Source: Bacteroidales bacterium H10 (GTDB lineage: Bacteria > Bacteroidota > Bacteroidia > Bacteroidales > Muribaculaceae). From it: a stretch of DNA of 9,934 bases. The stretch covers positions 1-9,934 of the forward strand of contig DAAV01000084.1 of assembly GCA_001701295.1 (NCBI GenBank). Direction: 5' to 3'. Shown here piece by piece: positions 1-7,751 of the stretch; position 1 is the stretch's first letter, and each line of letters starts with the position of its first letter. The notes under the pieces were generated by a model, which was not told the DNA's origin, made no database searches, and saw only the letters and a program-made list of their open reading frames with translations. A program made the translations under genes and the position numbers.

Positions 1-1429
1 ACGCCGTTTCGTATGGAATCCCGAACAGGTCATCGACCTGTTCGACAGCATCAGCCACGGCTATCCCATAGGATCTTTCCTGCTTTGGACACGCGACAAA
101 GACTGGAAAGGCAGCCTTGGCATACTGACATCCGATATTGACTATAACGCCGAACCCAAGACATACATCCTTGACGGTCGCCAGCGTATCACCGCTTTCT
201 ACGGTTGCATATCGTCAAAAGAAAATAAAGCCTCCGTCTTCAGACTGTATTACGATCTTAAACAGGAAAATTTCTGTTATTCCGACACTCGTAAATCAGC
301 CCCGCATATCCTTAAAGTGTCCGACATATTCGACACTTTTCAGCTTCTCGGATGCCTCCAGTCCATCCAACAGTCATACGCCCCGGAAACAGCAAAAAAA
401 TACATAGACAGGGCAAAAGAACTCAATTCACGTCTGCAGGAATACGTAGTCAGCAAGATCACCATAGGAGACTGCGACCTTGACGAGGCAACCGTCGCCT
501 TCTCGCGCCTGAATTCAAAAGGCACCGACATATCCAAGACAGAAATGATGCAGGCGCTATGCTACACAGGTGACCGCGAGGATCTTCTTGTCCCCGCGTT
601 CGAAAGGCTCGCCGCACAACTATCCGGCTATGGATTTGAGTCGATTCCTCACGATGAGATCCTTAACTATTACCTGTATTTCGACGGGCGGGGGCTCTTC
701 GAGACCAATATCAAAGAACTCGAGAAAGCCCGGGGATTGATCCGGCATAAAGAAGCCGTAGAGAAGGCCGTAATGGCAAGTGCCGCCTTCCTGTATGAGC
801 ACTGCGGAGTGATTTCATGGAAACTGCTGCCTTACAGGCGTCAGTTTCTGTCGCTCGTGATCTTCTTCCGGCAACATGACTACTCCGACCTATCGACAGC
901 ACAGATCACGGAACTGAAAAAATGGTTTTTTTATACAACGCTCAACCGGACGTTCCAGAACAGTTCACTTGGAATCGTTCGCACGCTCTTCAGTGATTTC
1001 GAGAAATATTCCTCCGGAGAAACCCGAAGCCCAATCTCCTACGAGGGCAAGACTCGTCTTGACGACGAATCATTGACATTCTCCTCGACATCCGCACTGT
1101 TCAGACTAATGATGATATGTCTGATAGACAACTACCGTAAGAAAAAAGATATGGATCCATCTGCTCTGAGCTATCTGGGACACATACACTTCGGTTCAAG
1201 AAGTCCGGAGGCTTACTTCCCACTGATGACTCCGGATGACAGAAGCGAGCTGAACAGCCTTTTCAACGGACACGCATTCAAGATTGTAGAGCCCGACGAT
1301 CTTGCATCTTACTGTCTTGATATAGAGATGCTCGATGCGTATCGCAAAGGTAATTCCGAAAAATTCGAATGCCTGCGCCGTCCCCTGCTTCTCAAAACCA
1401 TCAATACATTCCTCGCCGAATACCTCTAA
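1..1429 (+). CDS. DUF262 (GmrS/ParB-like) protein, body and C-terminus; N-terminus lies beyond the left edge
   Basis: The frame is open from the first full codon at base 2 to TAA at 1427-1429 (475 codons), so the internal ATG at 317 is not the start. The fragment opens with RRFVW, then a YPIGSFLLW stretch, then ILDGRQRITAFYG at fragment residues 56-68. This is the DUF262 signature DGQQR with R in place of the first Q. A second family motif, FSRLNSKGTDISKTEMMQAL, lies about 100 residues downstream. In GmrSD-type enzymes the DUF262 domain uses nucleotide triphosphates and is paired with an HNH nuclease domain (DUF1524). I see no convincing HNH motif in the C-terminal part, so any nuclease may come from a partner gene. 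The missing N-terminus is present in frame at 9816-9934; joined through the shared 15 bases the protein would be 510 residues. The family call is firm; a defence role is inferred. Confidence 0.88.
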   Translation, partial: RRFVWNPEQVIDLFDSISHGYPIGSFLLWTRDKDWKGSLGILTSDIDYNAEPKTYILDGRQRITAFYGCISSKENKASVFRLYYDLKQENFCYSDTRKSAPHILKVSDIFDTFQLLGCLQSIQQSYAPETAKKYIDRAKELNSRLQEYVVSKITIGDCDLDEATVAFSRLNSKGTDISKTEMMQALCYTGDREDLLVPAFERLAAQLSGYGFESIPHDEILNYYLYFDGRGLFETNIKELEKARGLIRHKEAVEKAVMASAAFLYEHCGVISWKLLPYRRQFLSLVIFFRQHDYSDLSTAQITELKKWFFYTTLNRTFQNSSLGIVRTLFSDFEKYSSGETRSPISYEGKTRLDDESLTFSSTSALFRLMMICLIDNYRKKKDMDPSALSYLGHIHFGSRSPEAYFPLMTPDDRSELNSLFNGHAFKIVEPDDLASYCLDIEMLDAYRKGNSEKFECLRRPLLLKTINTFLAEYL

Positions 1430-1435
1430 TCGGAA

Positions 1436-1579
1436 CAGCAGTCGGAACAGCGTCTCTCCAAGACGGTGAAACCCTATCCGAGACGGTAAAAACAAATTGC
1501 ATAAGGTTAAAAAACTCAATAATCTCTCTTTCGTAAGTTAAAATAACGAATATCTGCAGAAAAATAACTAACTTTGCAG
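1436..1579 (+). repeat. Direct repeat A, copy 1 (promoter-bearing intergenic repeat)
   Basis: This 144-bp block begins six bases after the DUF262 stop codon and aligns with 7555-7697. By hand alignment there are about 18 mismatches and one single-base gap, roughly 87% identity. Both copies share a small hairpin near the start (here CGTCT at 1451-1455 with AGACG at 1461-1465), an A-rich middle, and a TAnnTTTG box at the end. I see no coding potential. Its position right after the ATPase/TOPRIM/DUF262 trio, with the other copy right before it, suggests it marks the edge of a mobile or duplicated gene cassette. Confidence 0.85.
1569..1576 (+). promoter_or_regulatory. Putative Bacteroidota -7 promoter box (TAACTTTG)
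   Basis: The site matches the Bacteroidota sigma-ABfr -7 consensus TAnnTTTG exactly. No clear TTTG-type -33 element sits at the expected spacing; the nearest conserved stretch is the GTTAAAAT region upstream. In the other repeat A copy the only change within the box is at an 'n' position, which fits a functional site. Transcription would run through repeat B and reach the peptidase gene after a leader of roughly 230 nt. Confidence 0.55.
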
Positions 1580-1583
1580 TCCG

Positions 1584-1743
1584 AACTGTCCATTGACATT
1601 CCTTGTCTGCGCCTTGACCTGTGGACGCGGTTCAACGATGACAACCAGACCAGTTTCATACATAAAAAACGCCAGTTGCCTGTAACTGCCTGATTTGAAG
1701 CAATAAGCTCGATCAAGCAGGACTAAAACTGTACCCTTTAGTG
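1584..1743 (+). repeat. Direct repeat B, copy 1
   Basis: This 160-bp block matches 3820-3979 at a constant offset of 2236 with eight substitutions and no gaps (95%); the first 91 bases (1584-1674) are identical. A + strand frame is open from 1568 to a TGA at 1691-1693. It reads ...LRLDLWTRFNDDNQTSFIHKK... with no ATG, and looks like the 3' end of a gene. Inside that frame there are two changes (one silent, one Ala/Thr); the other six lie after the stop. I do not recognise the peptide. Bases 1744-1808, between the repeat and the peptidase start, are AT-rich and hold nothing I can name. Confidence 0.88.
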
Positions 1744-1808
1744 TATTTTACTACTCGTCTGTTTTCTGAATACTTATATTTAATTTGTAAGTAGCTACTT
1801 AGACAATC

Positions 1809-3626
1809 ATGAGACCCGGATTCCTTTACATCCTCTTTCTGTCGTGTATCTCTATCATGGCTTCCGCAAAAACCGGTAAAGAGATCATACAACTCAATAA
1901 TTTCAAATCCGAAGTCACGCCTATGCTGACCACGGAATGGTCTCAAGACGGAGGAGAAAACTCCATGCTCCCCATAGTAGATGGACATCATGCGAAAACG
2001 GGATGCGGAGCGACCGCGACCGCACAAGTCATGAAATATTGGAACTATCCGCAGAGAGGAAGTGGTCGGAATTACTATATCTGGGATAATCCACAGAGCG
2101 AGAGAATCGTTCTCTATGCAGATTTCGGAGAATCCGCATTTGACTGGTCAAACATGATAGACAGATATAAGAATAATTCTTCGGCGACGCAAACAGAAAT
2201 AGACGCGGTGTCTGAACTTATGGCGGATATAGGGATCGCGCTTGAGATGAAATATCAAAGTTCAAGCACAGCTACAAACATAGAATACATAAGTACCGCA
2301 CTTAAGAAATATTTTGGTTACAATCCGACAATGACCATTCATCGATTTGCAAACGGAGCTTATTCAATGGATGAATGGTTGACGTTGATCTATAAAGAGC
2401 TTTCAGAGGGCAGACCCGTTATAATGGGTGGCGCCTATCATGGCGCGAACCATATTTTTGTTGCCGACGGATATGACGCTGACGGTAAAGTCCATTTGAA
2501 TCTTGGCAAAGCAAGCATCGGAAGTTCCTGCAACATTGACGGTTTCTATGATTTGACCATAACGGGACAGACCTACAACGAAGACATGAGAATGTTGATC
2601 GGCATTTCTCCGGTCGAACTTTCTGCCGAACCACATAGATTCAATATCACTGATGCCGGGACACTCAAAGAAACAATGGGTGGTGAACTTGAAAGCAGAA
2701 AGATATGCCGTGCCAAGATCAGTGGAAATCTGAACGCTGAAGATATCTCATGGCTAAAGACATTATCGGCAATAACGACAGGACAGCTGTCATACCTTGA
2801 TCTTGAAGACGCACATATTGAAAATGACGTGCTACCTGCAAGTTCATTTGACAATTCATATACTCTTCAGGAAATTATCTTGCCGTCCGGACTTACGGAG
2901 ATAGGAGCGAGAGCATTCAGGAATTGCACCGGACTATGGAAAGTTAAAATGCCGACAGCGTGCAATACCATAGGAGATTATGCCTTCTCCAATTGCAGAT
3001 ATCTGGAGGGTGTCGGATTATCGCAAAATCTCAAGACATTGGGAACCAATCCTTTCAGATACAACAAATTTACAGAATTCGCCATTGATGAGAATACTCG
3101 ATATCTGATCAATAACGGGGCGTTGTTGGATTCAGGAAAGACAAAACTGTTTTCAATGCCCTGTATCACAGTAGGAAAATATACGATAAACGACGGTATC
3201 GAATCGATAGAGAGCCAGTCATTCATGAAACAATGCATGATACAGGAACTCGTTATACCAGCAACTGTTTCCCGGATCAAATCCAACGCATTTTTAGAAT
3301 GTATAGGCATAAAAGATATTTATGTTCATTCCCAGACCCCGCCGGTCATCACATCCGATTCATTTGATAAAAATATCGTCAATACGTGTACGACACATGT
3401 ACCTAAAGGATTAAAAAACACTTATAAATCATCTGATTGGTCTATATTTTCAAATATAGTCGATGACATTGAAACCACCGGCATTCAGGAGATCAATCAG
3501 AATCCACTAAATGCAGGCATCATATATGATCTTCAGGGAAATCAAATCACCACACCGATTCGCGGAGAAATATACATAATCTGCCATCCCGACGGATCTA
3601 CACAGAAAATAATCTTCAACCGATAA
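1809..3626 (+). CDS. Secreted C10-family (streptopain-like) cysteine peptidase with BspA-type leucine-rich repeats
   Basis: A 605-residue protein. Residues 1-20 are a signal peptide (hydrophobic core, cleavage after ASA). Residues about 37-270 are a C10 peptidase domain: catalytic Cys66 in TGCGATATAQVMKYW and catalytic His215 in NHIFVADGYDADG. The family's usual HxNWGW element reads HLNLGK (Asn231 kept, both Trp replaced), which may alter or weaken activity. The SpeB-type propeptide that normally precedes this domain is absent: only about 16 residues separate signal peptide and mature domain. Residues about 345-530 hold BspA/LRR_5 repeats (IGARAFRNC, IGDYAFSNC, IKSNAFLEC). The last 35 residues (YDLQGN...GEIYII...) resemble degenerate Bacteroidota C-terminal sorting or anchoring tails. 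It probably acts outside the cell or on the surface. ATG 1809 is chosen because it gives a complete signal peptide. The gene lies between the two B repeats. Confidence 0.88.
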   Translation: MRPGFLYILFLSCISIMASAKTGKEIIQLNNFKSEVTPMLTTEWSQDGGENSMLPIVDGHHAKTGCGATATAQVMKYWNYPQRGSGRNYYIWDNPQSERIVLYADFGESAFDWSNMIDRYKNNSSATQTEIDAVSELMADIGIALEMKYQSSSTATNIEYISTALKKYFGYNPTMTIHRFANGAYSMDEWLTLIYKELSEGRPVIMGGAYHGANHIFVADGYDADGKVHLNLGKASIGSSCNIDGFYDLTITGQTYNEDMRMLIGISPVELSAEPHRFNITDAGTLKETMGGELESRKICRAKISGNLNAEDISWLKTLSAITTGQLSYLDLEDAHIENDVLPASSFDNSYTLQEIILPSGLTEIGARAFRNCTGLWKVKMPTACNTIGDYAFSNCRYLEGVGLSQNLKTLGTNPFRYNKFTEFAIDENTRYLINNGALLDSGKTKLFSMPCITVGKYTINDGIESIESQSFMKQCMIQELVIPATVSRIKSNAFLECIGIKDIYVHSQTPPVITSDSFDKNIVNTCTTHVPKGLKNTYKSSDWSIFSNIVDDIETTGIQEINQNPLNAGIIYDLQGNQITTPIRGEIYIICHPDGSTQKIIFNR

Positions 3627-3819
3627 GGAATCTATCTGGCAAATAGAACTGCAATATCAGAAAAGGTAACCTGACCGTAAACGCATAGATCCATCCTCTA
3701 TTGGAACTATAAATATACAACCTAAGTCAACAACTTAGACTCTCCACGAGCTTTCCTACTCGGCTGAGATTGCGTACATCTGCCAAGATAACTTCTTTTA
3801 TAGGATCTTTTATAGGAAA
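3627..3819. other. Intergenic stretch downstream of the peptidase gene
   Basis: Together with repeat B copy 2 this forms a 363-bp gap without a gene. It holds a weak hairpin (CTAAGT at 3722-3727, ACTTAG at 3733-3738, 5-nt loop) with no T-tract, and a 12-bp tandem duplication listed separately. I see no TAnnTTTG box, so a promoter for the MBOAT operon could not be identified here. ATAACTTCT near 3788 is only a poor match. Confidence 0.5.
3794..3817. repeat. Perfect 12-bp tandem duplication (TCTTTTATAGGA x2)
   Basis: Two identical 12-bp units abut directly and end two bases before repeat B copy 2. The unit is absent at the same place next to copy 1. It may be a replication-slippage product, or a small duplication left by insertion or recombination at the repeat edge. 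Confidence 0.85.
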
Positions 3820-3979
3820 AACTGTCCATTGACATTCCTTGTCTGCGCCTTGACCTGTGGACGCGGTTCAACGATGACAACCAGACCAGTTTCATACATA
3901 AAAAACGCCAATTGCCTGTAACTACCTGATTTGAAGCAACAAGCCCAATCAAGCAGGATTAAAATTGTACCCTTTTGTG
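3820..3979 (+). repeat. Direct repeat B, copy 2
   Basis: Second copy of the 160-bp repeat at 1584-1743, 95% identical. It ends 10 bases before the MBOAT start codon. As in copy 1, a short + strand frame ends at a conserved TGA (3927-3929), here cut off upstream by a TAG at 3813-3815. With copy 1 it brackets the peptidase gene in direct orientation. Homologous recombination between the two could therefore delete 2236 bp and place the A1 promoter box directly upstream of the MBOAT operon. Confidence 0.88.
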
Positions 3980-3989
3980 ATACTGCATT

Positions 3990-5417
3990 ATGTTTTTTAA
4001 CTCTTTTCAGTTCATAGGCTTTTTTATTATAGTACTTATAGCTGTCTTTACAACCAGATTGTTCGGAAAAAGCTATATTGTACGCAATACAGTCCTACTG
4101 ATAGCCTCATATTGGTTTTATGGCTCTTTCAATATTGCATTTACTCTGATATTGTTATTTGTGACTATAATAAACTATATTGGTGGCAATATGCTTCTCA
4201 AGGCAAGAGATTCCAAACGCAAGTCAATAGTCGCAATCACAACTATAACATCGCTTCTGCCACTTGTTTTTTTCAAATACGCCCTATTTTTCATCAATTC
4301 ATTTTCGACATTATTATCCATCGAACTTAAAATTGAATTACTTGACGGCCTTCTTCTCCCAGTCGGTATATCATTCTTCACATTTCAGGCACTCTCCTAT
4401 ACAATAGACATTTACCGTCATAAGATCGATAAAGAGACAACATTCCTTGACTTCGCACTCTTTGTATCTTTCTTTCCCACTATTCTCTCCGGACCTATAG
4501 AAAAAGCACGCAATCTGCTTCCGCAAATAAACAATTATTTTCTTCCGACATCAGAAGATATTGCGCAAGGCTCATGTATATTCATATGGGGACTTTTCAA
4601 AAAAATGGTTATAGCCGATCGTCTCGCCGAATACGTTGATTGGGTATACGCGACTCAGCAATGGGCATCAGGTGCAACGCTCGCGGTGGCAGCAATATTC
4701 TATAGCATCCAGATCTACTGCGACTTCAGCGGATACAGCGACATGGCCCTCGGTGTGGCCAAAGCCTTGGGATTCAACGTCACCAAAAACTTCCGACAAC
4801 CCTACTTTTCCAGAACATTCAAAGAATTCTGGAGAAAATGGCATATAGCGCTTACAAGCTGGTTTACTGAATACGTATATTTTTCTCTCGGAGGAAGCCG
4901 TGTCAAACTCAAAGCACGCTGGATCTTCAACATATCGACAATATTCGTACTGTCCGGAATCTGGCATGGTGCAGCTTGGAATTTCCTGATATGGGGATGC
5001 CTCCATGCTTGCTATTATCTTGTTGAACACTTCCTCGGACTCCAGAAAAAAGATATACACTGGACAAGATTCACATCCGCCATAGCAGGTATCGTTGTGT
5101 TCATACTCGTCACTATAGCATGGATATTCTTCCGCCTCGACACATTTGAAAGCGCAACATATGTGATTTCGAAGATATTCTCTGATTCGCCCGGCATACC
5201 GAATCTCGGTTCATCATCATTTGCATTTGCCGGAACGATAGCAATGCTTGCCATATTTTTTATCTACGAAATACTTGTTCGTCGACAGAAACTCTGTTTC
5301 GATGTTGAAAATTACAGCAACAGACTTTCTGCCAACCTTTTCTCTATGGTTCCTCTTCTCGTTCTAATGGGTATGTTTGGAGTGACAACAGACAAATTCG
5401 TTTATTTCCAGTTCTGA
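3990..5417 (+). CDS. MBOAT-family O-acyltransferase (AlgI/PatA-like)
   Basis: A 475-residue polytopic inner-membrane protein that would move acyl groups (usually acetyl) across the membrane onto a surface polysaccharide. The N-terminus MFFNSFQFIGFF is typical of the family, which supports ATG 3990. Further family landmarks are LLPVGISFFTFQALSYTIDIYR (residues about 122-143), SGPIEKARNLLPQI (167-180), YCDFSGYSDMALG (243-255), FWRKWHIALTSWF with conserved His285, and LSGIWHGAAWNFLIWG with the invariant His326. Length is normal for AlgI relatives. The next gene starts nine bases after the stop and encodes an SGNH-type protein, the usual partner pairing (as in AlgI with AlgJ/AlgX, or PatA with PatB). 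The substrate cannot be read from sequence; the gmd gene downstream points to a deoxyhexose-containing glycan. Confidence 0.93.
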   Translation: MFFNSFQFIGFFIIVLIAVFTTRLFGKSYIVRNTVLLIASYWFYGSFNIAFTLILLFVTIINYIGGNMLLKARDSKRKSIVAITTITSLLPLVFFKYALFFINSFSTLLSIELKIELLDGLLLPVGISFFTFQALSYTIDIYRHKIDKETTFLDFALFVSFFPTILSGPIEKARNLLPQINNYFLPTSEDIAQGSCIFIWGLFKKMVIADRLAEYVDWVYATQQWASGATLAVAAIFYSIQIYCDFSGYSDMALGVAKALGFNVTKNFRQPYFSRTFKEFWRKWHIALTSWFTEYVYFSLGGSRVKLKARWIFNISTIFVLSGIWHGAAWNFLIWGCLHACYYLVEHFLGLQKKDIHWTRFTSAIAGIVVFILVTIAWIFFRLDTFESATYVISKIFSDSPGIPNLGSSSFAFAGTIAMLAIFFIYEILVRRQKLCFDVENYSNRLSANLFSMVPLLVLMGMFGVTTDKFVYFQF

Positions 5418-5426
5418 TAGATCCAC

Positions 5427-6353
5427 ATGAGTTTCCTTAAAACCAAGAGCAAATCGCACCGGATAGCCATCATAGCAGTAATGACTATAATCATTTTTGT
5501 CGCTGTCGATCTCATTGTCAGTGCATTTATGATGCATGGCATAGACAAGTATTACGGACTTGACCGAAAGTCAGAGATTCTACTCATAGGCCATTCTCAC
5601 CTCATGCTTGCAACAGACAAAGCACGAATGGAAAAAGAACTCGGTGTCCCGGTCTCAAAATATTGTCGTGAAGGAGTTACTGTTTCCGACCGACTGACTA
5701 TGGTCCGCCATTTCCTTGACAATGGCAATGCTGACTCTCTTCGTTGCGTTCTTTACGGTGTTGACCTATATTCCTTTACTGGAGAAGGTCTTAGTGCTAA
5801 TTCTTATAAATTGTTTTATCCCTTTCTAGATAATCCGGATGTTGATAAATATGTAAAAGAAGAAGCAAATGCTTCCGATTACTGGCTTCACAAACTTATA
5901 AGATCCACTCGTTTCAACGACGATGGACTTAAAAACTCCGCATTTAGAGGATGGTTCAATAACTGGGATAATATGAAATTCAACACAATAGATGTAGAAT
6001 CTTATCGCAAACAGTTAGCGAAAGGAGGTGAACGGTCGATAGAAATGAATGATACATTGATTACTCAGTTTAAGCAGACCGTTAAACTGCTTACAGACAA
6101 AGGTATCAAAGTAGTTATGGTCAATACACCGACTCTTGATCTACTCAACGGTTATCAACCGGATAAATACTCCCGAATGATTGATTGGTTTCGGGAATAC
6201 GCATCTACAGACTCCTTAATATATTATTGGGATTACAACCCGGCATTTTCCGGCAATCATACAATTTTCAGCGACCGCCTACACCTCAATTCCCGCGGCC
6301 AACAATTGATCACAACCCAGCTGATCTCGAATCTCCGCCAACTCAACTTGTAA
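5427..6353 (+). CDS. Membrane-anchored SGNH/AlgX-like acyltransferase partner
   Basis: A 308-residue protein with one N-terminal membrane segment (residues about 12-35) and a periplasmic domain. Its block I motif is LLIGHSHLML with candidate nucleophile Ser57, and its C-terminal block is FSDRLHLNSRGQQL with Asp283 and His286. This gives the Ser, Asp-x-x-His arrangement of SGNH hydrolases. The position directly after an MBOAT gene (nine-base gap) indicates it completes glycan O-acylation by passing the acyl group to the polysaccharide in the periplasm. Block I reads GHSH rather than the more usual GDSH or GSSH. It could instead be an esterase, but the gene pairing favours a transferase role. 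gmd starts 15 bases downstream, so all three genes are probably co-transcribed. Confidence 0.8.
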   Translation: MSFLKTKSKSHRIAIIAVMTIIIFVAVDLIVSAFMMHGIDKYYGLDRKSEILLIGHSHLMLATDKARMEKELGVPVSKYCREGVTVSDRLTMVRHFLDNGNADSLRCVLYGVDLYSFTGEGLSANSYKLFYPFLDNPDVDKYVKEEANASDYWLHKLIRSTRFNDDGLKNSAFRGWFNNWDNMKFNTIDVESYRKQLAKGGERSIEMNDTLITQFKQTVKLLTDKGIKVVMVNTPTLDLLNGYQPDKYSRMIDWFREYASTDSLIYYWDYNPAFSGNHTIFSDRLHLNSRGQQLITTQLISNLRQLNL

Positions 6354-6368
6354 AACATTAATTTATTT

Positions 6369-7460
6369 ATGACAAAAGCTCTGATAACCGGCATTACTGG
6401 CCAGGACGGCAGCTATCTTGCCGAATTTCTACTTGACAAAGGATACGACGTGCATGGCGTTATACGTCGTTCGTCTGTCGATTACCGCGAACGCATAGCC
6501 CATCTCGAGGGACATCCCAATTTTCACCTGCATTATGCGGATCTCGGCGACTCGATGTCGATCCTTCAGGTCGTCTCCAAAGTGCGCCCTGACGAATTCT
6601 ATAATCTTGCCGCCCAGAGCCACGTACAGGTATCGTTCGACTCTCCCGAATTCACTGCCGATATCGACGCCACGGGCGTTCTCCGTTGTCTGGAGGCGAT
6701 CCGCCTCTGCGGTCTCGGCGACACCTGCCGCTTCTATCAGGCGTCGACCTCGGAACTTTATGGAAAGGTAGAGGAAGTGCCGCAGAACGAGAATACCCCC
6801 TTCCATCCCTATTCTCCCTATGCCGTGGCTAAACTCTACGGCTTCTGGATAGTCAAGGAATACCGCGAGGCCTACAATATGTATGCATGCTCCGGCATTC
6901 TCTTCAACCATGAGAGCGAGCGACGCGGCGAAACATTCGTCACCCGCAAGATAACCCTCGCCGCCGCACGTATCGCACAAGGCAAGCAGGACAAGCTCTA
7001 TCTCGGCAACCTGAGTTCGCTGCGCGACTGGGGATATGCCAAAGACTACGTCGAATGTATGTGGCTCATCCTCCAGCAGGACCGGCCCGAGGATTTCGTC
7101 ATCGCCACCGGCGAGCAGCACACCGTCCGTGAATTCTGCGAACTCGCATTCCGCCGTGCAGGCATCGAACTCCGCTGGGAGGGAGAAGGCGAGAACGAGA
7201 AAGGCATCGACAAGGCTACAGGTAAAACACTCGTCGAGGTCAGCCCCGACTTCTACCGCCCGACAGACGTGGTCAATCTCTGGGGAGATCCGACCAAAGC
7301 CAAAGGCAGACTGGGCTGGGATCCCGGCAAGAAAACCTCTTTTGAGCAGCTCGTCAACATCATGGTCGACCACGACATGGAGAAAGTGGCGGTCGAGCGC
7401 GCAGGCGAGCACATCCGCACCAACCTCGCCGAATACCTCGAAAAAGGCATCGTAAAATAA
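6369..7460 (+). CDS. gmd: GDP-mannose 4,6-dehydratase
   Basis: A 363-residue cytosolic short-chain dehydrogenase/reductase that converts GDP-D-mannose to GDP-4-keto-6-deoxymannose, the precursor of GDP-L-fucose, GDP-rhamnose and related sugars. It has the NADP-binding [10 protein letters not shown] (residues 8-16; G8, G11, G14), [10 protein letters not shown], the active-site STSELYG (126-132; Thr127, Glu129), YSPYAVAK (Tyr151, Lys155), [18 protein letters not shown], and [18 protein letters not shown]. Length and ends match complete family members. The usual second enzyme, GDP-fucose synthase (fcl/wcaG), does not follow; the operon ends in a hairpin. Base composition is visibly more GC-rich than the two preceding genes, which suggests a core housekeeping-type gene next to more recently acquired acyltransferase genes. 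Confidence 0.97.
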   Translation: MTKALITGITGQDGSYLAEFLLDKGYDVHGVIRRSSVDYRERIAHLEGHPNFHLHYADLGDSMSILQVVSKVRPDEFYNLAAQSHVQVSFDSPEFTADIDATGVLRCLEAIRLCGLGDTCRFYQASTSELYGKVEEVPQNENTPFHPYSPYAVAKLYGFWIVKEYREAYNMYACSGILFNHESERRGETFVTRKITLAAARIAQGKQDKLYLGNLSSLRDWGYAKDYVECMWLILQQDRPEDFVIATGEQHTVREFCELAFRRAGIELRWEGEGENEKGIDKATGKTLVEVSPDFYRPTDVVNLWGDPTKAKGRLGWDPGKKTSFEQLVNIMVDHDMEKVAVERAGEHIRTNLAEYLEKGIVK

Positions 7461-7493
7461 CCCTACGATTCTTCTCCGACACTCCATAGCATA

Positions 7494-7533
7494 TTGCGGG
7501 TCATGCTTCAGATTTTTGACGCATGGCCCGCAA
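7494..7533 (+). terminator. Strong hairpin after gmd, probable transcription terminator
   Basis: The arm at 7494-7506 (TTGCGGGTCATGC) pairs with 7521-7533 (GCATGGCCCGCAA): 13 pairs including one G-U wobble, with a 14-nt T-rich loop. It starts 33 bases after the gmd stop. There is no clean T-tract after the stem (AAGCATTTATCC), so termination efficiency is uncertain. It separates the polysaccharide operon from the promoter of the ATPase operon. Confidence 0.65.
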
Positions 7534-7554
7534 AGCATTTATCCATCCACCCTC

Positions 7555-7697
7555 CAGCAGTCGGAGCAGCGTCTCTCCGAGACGGTGAAACCCTTCTGAG
7601 ACTGTAGAAACAAATTGCAAAAGGTAAAAAAACTCCATAATATCTCTTTAGCACGTTAAAATTACGAATATATGCCGAAAAATAATTATCTTTGTAG
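7555..7697 (+). repeat. Direct repeat A, copy 2
   Basis: This 143-bp block aligns with 1436-1579 (about 87% identity, same orientation). The near-start hairpin is perfect here: CGTCTC at 7570-7575 with GAGACG at 7579-7584 and a 3-nt loop. The block ends in a TAnnTTTG promoter-like box about 58 bases before the ATPase start codon. With copy 1 it brackets the ATPase, TOPRIM-like and DUF262 genes if the window ends are joined. The rest of the 291-bp gap, 7698-7751, is a short AT-rich leader. Confidence 0.85.
7687..7694 (+). promoter_or_regulatory. Putative Bacteroidota -7 promoter box (TATCTTTG) of the ATPase operon
   Basis: An exact TAnnTTTG match. Transcription would begin near 7700 and leave a leader of about 50 nt before the ATPase ATG, a normal distance. 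A clear -33 TTTG is not visible. The box differs from that in repeat A copy 1 only at a degenerate position. Confidence 0.62.
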
Positions 7698-7751
7698 AGA
7701 AGACTGATCCTTGATATATAAGGCTATAACCTTTAAGTAATTACAACTGAG

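Noticed and set aside
317..319. ATG 317 as the start of the DUF262 protein
   Set aside because: The frame is open to the left edge and the upstream 105 codons contain the DGRQR core motif, so the true start lies outside.
1516..1716. Minus-strand small frame in repeat B (also at 3722-3952) as a conserved small protein
   Set aside because: The second copy gains a slippage-derived SYKR repeat, the ends diverge, and several differences change amino acids on this strand; the + strand frame explains the substitution pattern better.
1436..1743. Repeats A and B as insertion-sequence ends or a CRISPR array
   Set aside because: No transposase, no terminal inverted repeats, and the copies are in direct orientation and kilobases apart rather than regularly spaced.
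6429..7538. A 369-codon open frame on the minus strand opposite gmd
   Set aside because: It mirrors a confidently identified gmd gene with biased codon use, has no recognisable domain, and is explained as an antisense shadow.
7570..7584. CGTCTC/GAGACG palindrome in repeat A as a specific regulator operator
   Set aside because: It is a short hairpin that is imperfect in the other copy, with no independent sign of a binding site.
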